Source: Saposhnikovia divaricata
Lineage: Eukaryota; Streptophyta; Magnoliopsida; Apiales; Apiaceae
NCBI GenBank assembly: GCA_036435485.1
Contig: CM071596.1
Location: 140,579,001 to 140,643,000, forward strand
Direction: 5' to 3'
DNA: 64,000 bases
Each line of letters opens with the position of its first letter. Within the stretch, counting starts at the first letter, position 1. Under the pieces are notes generated by a model that did not search any database, had not been told where the DNA came from, and saw only the letters and a program-made list of their open reading frames with translations. Positions 57,822 to 64,000 of the stretch are shown one piece after another. The translations under genes and the position numbers were made by a program.

Positions 57822-60167
57822 GCAAGTTCTCTCCTTACTCGGTATATAACTATAATAAAATTTACCGAAAGAAATACTCAAAAATTTAGGAACAATCTGA
57901 CATCAACAATGTGACATTAACTCAGGACTCATCTCGATAACAGAATACTCGAAAAACTCATTTGGTGTAACTCTAATGACTCATGAGAAATGAATAAACT
58001 GGTCTTCCAACCTCTCGGCATCTCGGTGGGGCGATCAACTATCCGATCGGGAATACCGTCCTCCTATGACACCGCACTTCGCCCGATCACGGCTACTATG
58101 CGATATCAACAAAATATAATATATATGTATGTATGCTAGCATCATAATAGGTTATTAAATTAACCCTGGCATCATAGTGCCTAAAATATTCTCGTGTCCG
58201 TATAACGGTACACAAGTCTCTCTTTCTCTAATATGGGCCTCTTTCCCAAAATTGACCAGTAGAATACAGAATTCCCGAATATTTAATGAATAGATAAATT
58301 TGAGATAAACTTCACAGGAAAATACTTGTTAATCTGGCGGACTGCCAGTTTGACTCAGTTGTGCTACCAATCCGAACAATAGACTGGTGTGAACTCTCAA
58401 TGATAATATTTTGTTGGTTGACACGATCAAAGTACCAACCGCTGACAAGAAAGGCAACTATCTCGAAATAATGAGAATAGTCTTAAAATGAAAATACAAT
58501 GAGTCGTACTGAGGAAATAGTATCACTCGTATATTTATAATACTCATAATTGATGAACGTTCAAATAGAATGCTTTTCACTTGATCAACGAGTAAAACTC
58601 TAACGATCCTAATTTTATAACTCCTATTTGTTGGTTCAAAAGATGAACCAACTAAAAGATAATCAATAAATATTATCGAATTTGTACAATAAATTCGACT
58701 GAAAAGAATGAATTTTACTATCTCGAACTAATGAGACTAGTTCCACTGAATCAAAATAAATAGTCGTCTCGAGTTAATGAGATCGACCCGATAGCAACGA
58801 AATTGCTTCTACGCTTATAGGGAATACAATTCGCAAGTAAACTAATTTTAACAGTAAAATAATATTTAACGAGAAAATAATGCTCAAAAGAAATTATTGC
58901 ATCATAAGGAGCAACAAATAAATCTCATAATTGATAGCTCGAAAATAAGTATGAATGAATTAACAAAAATACGAAATTTCCAAGAGTTAGGGTAGGAATG
59001 AACTTGCCTCTGTCTCGACGTTAAACTCTACCGAATAATAAAAGCGTTACCCACGAGTGATTGTCTCAATACTCAGAAAGAACTTCTATAATAAATTATC
59101 AAAATGATTTTAGTACTCGGGTAAAAAAAATTGAACACGTAATATCAAAATAACTCGTTAATCATGCTCTTGATAATCAAGTAATTCTCGAAAATATAGT
59201 CGAAAGATTCTTGTAACCTTAAAATCTCATTAACGCATTATTCGCAAAAGAATATCTTTAAATGGAGGCTCTAATCGTTTACCTAATTATTTTTAATATT
59301 CCATAATTTATGAAATTTCTCGAATGAAAGTAAAATATTATGGGGGAAATCTGACTCTATTTGCTCGTATGGAAAAATCTCATTTAGGAAGTCTCTAATT
59401 ATTCCTAATTAAACGACAAATTTAATTTATTTAAAACGCATCTCGAATATAAAAAGGGTTTTATAAAGTCCTCACCGATTATCTATAATTCTCATTTTAT
59501 AACGAAATTCTCTAATTTAATTAATTATCTAATTTGCATTGCTAAATTTAATTTGGCTCGTATCAAGTCTATAAAATTTTATCTAAAAATTCTCTATTTA
59601 AATAAAGTCCATTTTTAGAGAACTAATAATATTAGTCTCTATATTTACTCTCAAAATCCAAGAATCCATTTTATTTAATTTAAACCCGTAATGATTACTC
59701 CTGTTTTTAACACCATATGCTATTAAAACAATTATATTTATTAATTCCATAATTCCTATTTTATTTTTTATTTTTTTTATTATTTCACTCCCTTTTAACG
59801 TTCGTTCCAATAAATCAAGTAGTTCTTCCTTCTTTTAAAGCAAAATTAAAAGAATTTCCTCATCTTATTTATATAATTACATCTCCAATTTATTCTCATT
59901 TTAATATTTCCAATATTTCAACCAAATCAACAACAACCAAAGTACCACCGGTCAAATTAATTTAATTATGCCCATTTATAAAATAATCTCCTCAATTTAC
60001 ACAAAAATTCCCAGTTTTATTATTCCTCTTTTATAATTAAAACACAATTATTTAACATAACTAATGATATAAATAACAAAATAATAATTTTAACACCACC
60101 AACCACCGCTGCAGAGCGGTCGCCGGCCGGACGCCACCACTACGCCGGCGGCAACCACTCCCGCCAT

Positions 60168-60183
60168 CAATCTCTCTCTCCCC

Positions 60184-60232
<49 letters not shown>

Positions 60233-60560
60233 CTCCATCTCTCTTCCTCCCGACTCCTCTCAATCTCTCCATCTCGATCTTTCAATCTCCCCCTGCCTCT
60301 CTCGCTCACTCAATACCTCCTCCATCTCTCTACCTCTCGATGTCTCTCTCATTCTCTCTCGATCTCAATCTCCCTGTCTCTCTTCTTCTCTCCATCTCTC
60401 TCTCTTTTCCGTCGTCTCTCCCTCCGCCTTCTCTTTCTCTCTTCTTCTCAATCTCTCTCCGTCTCTCTCTTTTCTCTGTCTCCACCTCCACCTCTCTTCT
60501 CTCCACTCGCAACCCTCCCTCTCCTCCCTTCTCTCGCCATCTCTGTCCCCTCTGCACCCA
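60168..60560. repeat. Long polypyrimidine (TC)-rich tract
   Basis: Nearly all C/T on the plus strand for about 390 bp, including an almost pure (CT)n run at about 60187-60228. The Arg/Glu-rich minus-strand ORFs here are translation of the GA repeat. Confidence 0.9.
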
Positions 60561-61558
60561 ATCCGGCGACACCCACCACCGCCGGTCACCATTACTGCCG
60601 CGGTGGTGGTCTCAAAATTGACATGCAACCACAATCATAACCCCAAATCACAAACCCCTCTCCTAATACCCCTAAATCAATTACGATCCACACAAAAATT
60701 CATCACAAGATCATGATCACAAAATTTCTAATTAATAATTTCAAGCCCTAATTTAAAACATGTAATATATCAACAAAATTCATACAATTATATGATTACA
60801 AAAAAGATTTATAGGGGAATAAGATCATACCCTTAGCAAAAATCAAAACTTTTAGAATTTGAATAAAAACCCAACTTCTCGAATTGGTGATTTGAATATA
60901 CGAAATCGAAGAATCGAATACGGGCTATCCGAAAATACTATTGCATGTAGATTTTGGGGAGAATCTAGAAGTGATAAGCTTAGAAAAGTTTAGTTTTAAT
61001 GGAGGGTGAGCTTTGTTTTCTCTCTCTCGGTAGAAGATGAGAGACTAAATGGTTATTATTATTATTATTTTCTTGTTTTTCTTTCTAAAACTCTAATTTT
61101 TATATGTATGATATTGTTTAGTTGGGTTGCAAATAAGATCAATTCTATTGGGCTTAAAGAGTTGGCCCAATACCACAAAATATTCTAACCCAACTAAAAT
61201 ATAACATACTAACTCATTGGGCTCTTAATGGGCACTAGAAAAATATTTTGGTTTCAATTTCATAGCCTACTAAATAATTTAAATATTCACTAATTATTTA
61301 CTACACTATTTGAACTCTATTACTATATTCTAAATACCTTTTTGTTAGTCTGATAAAATACAATAAAAATACAATAAATAAAACAGAAGGTAATTTGAAC
61401 ATTAATAAGAAAATAATAGCACTGAAAAAAAATAACCTCAAATAATTTATATCTATTCTCCTAATATTGGTCGAAAATCCAAAATGGTAACTTTTACGAA
61501 GATTTATTCATAGAGAGGACTTGGAATTAAAAGAAAAATTCATGGTTATTACAATTTT

Positions 61559-62018
61559 TTGAGAGACAATCTAATGATTTATAACGGTCGTTAGAAATAA
61601 GTGTTAATGAATTTTTAATATCTATTCGAAAAATTGATCGCGACCCATGCAAATATTTTGAATATTAATATAATAAAAAATATAGAAACCCATTGTACTG
61701 CAAATTTCAATATACCAAATTTTCAAAGTAAGAAAACTTAAAATATGGATAAAAAAACTTATGAACTTGGTTGAAAGATTCTCAAAAATGAGAGAAATCA
61801 AATGAAAAATAAAATTAAGAAAAAACAATAAAGAGGGGCTCAGAATGTTTGAGTGGGGATGTGAATATTTTGATAATTGTTTAATAATATTGATATTAAT
61901 GTAATTGGTATAAATTGAAGATAATTTTATACTTAAATTTTAATAAAATATCTTTTTTTATATAAATAATGATGAAAATAATATGTTTATATTAATTAAT
62001 TAATAAATTTTATCATTT
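61559..62018. other. AT-rich intergenic DNA
   Basis: No gene or element seen. Confidence 0.5.
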
Positions 62019-62044
62019 GGTGCGTGGCACGGGTAGAACGCTAT
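62019..62044 (+). mobile_element. Helitron-like 3' tail (degenerate)
   Basis: GGTGCGTGGCACGGGTAGAA followed by CGCTAT repeats the word found at 62569-62594 and resembles a decayed Helitron 3' hairpin plus CTRR end. Confidence 0.3.
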
Positions 62045-62568
62045 CCAATCAAAATATGGCAACTCACTTTTTGGGATTTTTTTTGGAAATGTTTTTGGGA
62101 CCTCTAGAATTACTCCCAAAAATTGCTCATTTCCTATTTTATTTGCATTTATAGAATGAAGAATATGTATCATATTTATTTTTCTATTAATAAATATATT
62201 TTTATTGTTTTTTACGTCTGATCCTCAAAACATGATTATATTGAACCGAACTTTTTGTAAAAATAGTATAAAATGTCGGTAAATTACCTGGGAAAAAAAC
62301 AAAAGGGAATAGGAAAATGGATATGTATCTTAGGTAAATTTAATCATATATCAAATGAATGTGTTTTGATATTAATCTTTTTTTTTATATATAAACAATT
62401 TTGCAAAATCTTTTAACATGTGTCCATACAATCACACATAATTTGAGGAAAGTTACTTGAGATGCATATCGGGTTCGTTACTCTTAAGACAAAATATAAC
62501 AAAATAATTTATTTTTTGATACACTATATATTTTTGTAACTATTTCAAAATTTTACAATTGTTTTTTC

Positions 62569-62594
62569 GGTGCGTAACACGGGTAAAATGCTAG
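62569..62594 (+). mobile_element. Helitron-like 3' end
   Basis: GGTGCGTAACACGGGTAAAA then TGCTAG followed by T fits the plant Helitron pattern of a GC-rich hairpin about ten bases before CTAG|T. The hairpin is imperfect. No 5' TC end was identified, so the element's extent is unknown. Confidence 0.35.
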
Positions 62595-62769
62595 TATTAT
62601 ATTAAAATTTTAGAAGCAAATTAAATATAAAATTAATTATTATATAGTTATAATCTTATTTTAAAATGTTCAAATTTAATAATTTGTTGATAAATATGTG
62701 TAAAAGGTCAAAATAGTAATCCACGTCATTCCTTTGAATGACAAGTTAAATATGTGAGTGTATTTAACT

Positions 62770-62823
<54 letters not shown>

Positions 62824-62997
62824 ACGTGTAAAAAATTAAAATGATACTCGTCCTTTTTCAACTAAACTTGTTATTTAAACTATAATTTAGGACGAATAGA
62901 GTTATTTGTTGGCCTTATCAGCGGTGTTTCCTTCATATTTTAGGTAATAATTAAATAACCCAACATGCAATTTATAGCAGTGGTTTTTGGAAAGAGT
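62595..62997. other. AT-rich DNA with (TA)n microsatellite
   Basis: A pure TA run of about 45 bp spans 62774-62818. Otherwise no feature. Confidence 0.8.
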
Positions 62998-63175
62998 AAT
63001 GCTAGGTATTTCAAATTGGTATCCAAATATTATTCCCAAATGATGTGGCAGATTGGAAGATTTTGATTGGGGAGGTTGGTGTGAATGTTGGGGATCCATT
63101 TTATTATAACCAATTACATTCTTACACTTGGCATTTGGGAATTTTTTTGGTTACCAATTTGGGGTACCTAGCATT
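62998..63175. mobile_element. MITE with about 47-bp terminal inverted repeats
   Basis: The left end AATGCTAGGTATTTCAAATT pairs with the right end (reverse complement AATGCTAGGTACCCCAAATT), and the match continues to ATTCCCAAATG on both sides. The element is about 178 bp with no coding capacity. A clear target duplication was not found, so the superfamily is open. Confidence 0.75.
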
Positions 63176-63621
63176 TTTCTTTTGGAAATTATGTTTATGC
63201 GAACGACCAACGACTATCTGAACTACCAACGACTATTTAATTTTAATATAATAGGCCAGAGCAAAAGGTGTTGTAAAGCTGGTGTAAAAGCTTTGGCTAT
63301 AATTTACAACATATGAGAATGATTATTATGTTGAACCCTCAGACTGTAAAATGCAGTTGAAAACATGTGATTACATGACCCTTTTGTTGGAGAAATTTAA
63401 CTGTGCACGCACACAAATCTTCAATTGAATTGTATAATAATAGAAGCAGGGGTATATAGGTGGAACTACAAACCAACAAATCTTGATGTTTGCCGGTAGC
63501 AGTCACTGTCCCCAGCACTGCCTTGCACCAACTCATCATCTGATCTTTTTTTTTTAAATGAATGAATAAATAGTGAACACATTTATTTGAACCGGCTGGA
63601 AGCCTAGCCTGATTCAAGACA
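63176..63621 (+). promoter_or_regulatory. Upstream region of the GDSL gene
   Basis: No competing gene. TATATA at 63453-63458 lies 163 nt before the ATG and TATAAT at 63433 is another candidate. The 92-codon minus-strand ORF here has no recognisable motif. Confidence 0.4.
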
Positions 63622-63984
63622 ATGAAGACTTTGAAATGTACAGTCTTTCATCTACTAGTTTTTGTGCAAACCCTCAGAATCCAAGCCAAAGTTTCATCTA
63701 TCATTGTGTTTGGAGACTCAACTGTTGATTCAGGAAACAATAAGTATATCTCCACCATCCTCAAGAGCAACTTTGGGCCTTATGGCCGAGACTTCAATAA
63801 TGGCGAGCCGACCGGACGGTTTTCTAATGGTCGGATTGTGACAGACTTCGTATCAGAGGGTTTTCAACTCAAGCAAGCCATACCTGCTTATTTGGATTCA
63901 AGTTATGGCATTGCTGATTTTGCTACAGGAGTCTGTTTTGCTTCAGCTGGAACGGGCTATGATGACGCCACTTCTAATGTCCTG
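63622..63984 (+). CDS. GDSL esterase/lipase, first exon (gene runs off the window)
   Basis: A secreted serine hydrolase of the plant GDSL family, whose members hydrolyse esters of lipids, cutin precursors or cell-wall polymers. The start at 63622 gives a signal peptide: a short basic head, hydrophobic residues 8-20, and a likely cut after Ala22. Block I follows at once, FGDSTVDSGNN, with the nucleophile Ser33. GPYGRDF and PTGRFSNGR are typical family segments, and FATGVCFASAGTGYDD is block II, where many members have FASGGAG. The frame continues to a stop at 63994-63996, but CTG|GTAATT at 63984/63985 is a good phase-0 donor right after SNVL, a usual first-intron site in this family. The catalytic Asp and His would lie in later exons beyond the window. 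The specific substrate cannot be told. Confidence 0.93.
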
Positions 63985-64000
63985 GTAATTAAGTAGCTCA

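Larger units (their letters stand above)
57457..61553 (-). repeat. Antisense solo LTR, gypsy type (4097 bp)
   Basis: The minus strand starts TGTAATAACC and ends GGAGGCGTCACA (TG...CA), flanked by ATTTT. There are no coding domains, PBS or PPT inside. Shared landmarks on the minus strand are a GGCAAGTT donor-like site (59008-59001), the hairpin TGAGCA-CCATAGT-TGCTCA (57821-57803), and a TTCAG acceptor (57778) followed by a basic frame starting CTGTCAAGAAGG. A 390-bp polypyrimidine tract lies at 60168-60560. The architecture is that of the other gypsy LTRs here but the sequence is a different family. Confidence 0.88.

Noticed and set aside
60061..60634. Arg/Glu-rich minus-strand ORFs and a Ser/Leu-rich plus-strand ORF
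   Set aside because: Translations of the (TC)n/(GA)n tract.
63339..63617. 92-codon minus-strand ORF upstream of the GDSL gene
   Set aside because: No motif, and it overlaps the likely promoter and leader of a recognisable gene on the other strand.

Overview
This is a transposon-dense stretch of a plant nuclear genome, probably a eudicot with a large genome. The species cannot be told from the sequence. Four things point to a plant: Ty3/gypsy elements with chromodomain-type C-termini and 3-4 kb LTRs, Ty1/copia elements with an extra 3' ORF, initiator-tRNA-Met type primer binding sites, and one recognisable host gene fragment, a secreted GDSL esterase/lipase first exon at the right edge. Almost everything to the left of about 55.5 kb is nested LTR retrotransposon.

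Layout. (1) 1-12472: a young Ty3/gypsy chromovirus-like element, 'gypsy-1'. The window starts inside its 5' LTR. Then come the PBS, an upstream ORF, a nearly intact gag-pol with one frameshift in RNase H, the PPT and a complete 3' LTR. (2) 12473-16902: the 3' part of a copia element ('copia-A') into which gypsy-1 inserted, made of a decayed extra 3' ORF, PPT and a 501-bp LTR. (3) 16903-19472: a PBS, a gag stub, a deletion junction, copia RT-RNase H, then a spacer carrying a small 78-codon gene-like unit. (4) 19473-49972: a second gypsy family, 'gypsy-2', as a tandem LTR-internal-LTR-internal-LTR array with 13,540-bp units. Each unit carries the same antisense solo LTR inside its integrase. (5) 49978-55500: the rest of 'copia-B', interrupted by the array, made of a decayed extra 3' ORF, PPT, a 1054-bp LTR, then a PBS-like site and a gag stub. 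(6) 55.5-63.6 kb: AT-rich intergenic DNA with a 4.1-kb antisense solo LTR, Helitron-like tails, a (TA)n tract and an inverted-repeat MITE. (7) 63622-63984: GDSL lipase exon 1.

Two observations stand out. First, both gypsy families appear to encode the start of an upstream, non-gag protein inside the LTR. A short basic exon is preceded by a conserved TGAGC/GCTCA hairpin and a splice acceptor, and is joined in frame by splicing across the LTR end and PBS to an acidic, coiled-coil exon. A further good 3' splice site lies 4 nt before the gag ATG in both families, which suggests an alternative-splicing programme. The hairpin and traces of the basic exon recur in two other, solo LTRs, so four LTR types share the layout. 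Second, the middle LTR of the array is a mosaic whose left part matches the right LTR and whose right part matches the left LTR. This is the signature of unequal crossing-over, and the switch maps to about 140 bp. Shared stop codons show the element was already dead when it was duplicated.

All comparisons were made by eye. Family names (chromovirus/Tekay-like, Maximus/SIRE-like) are inference from domain order and architecture.
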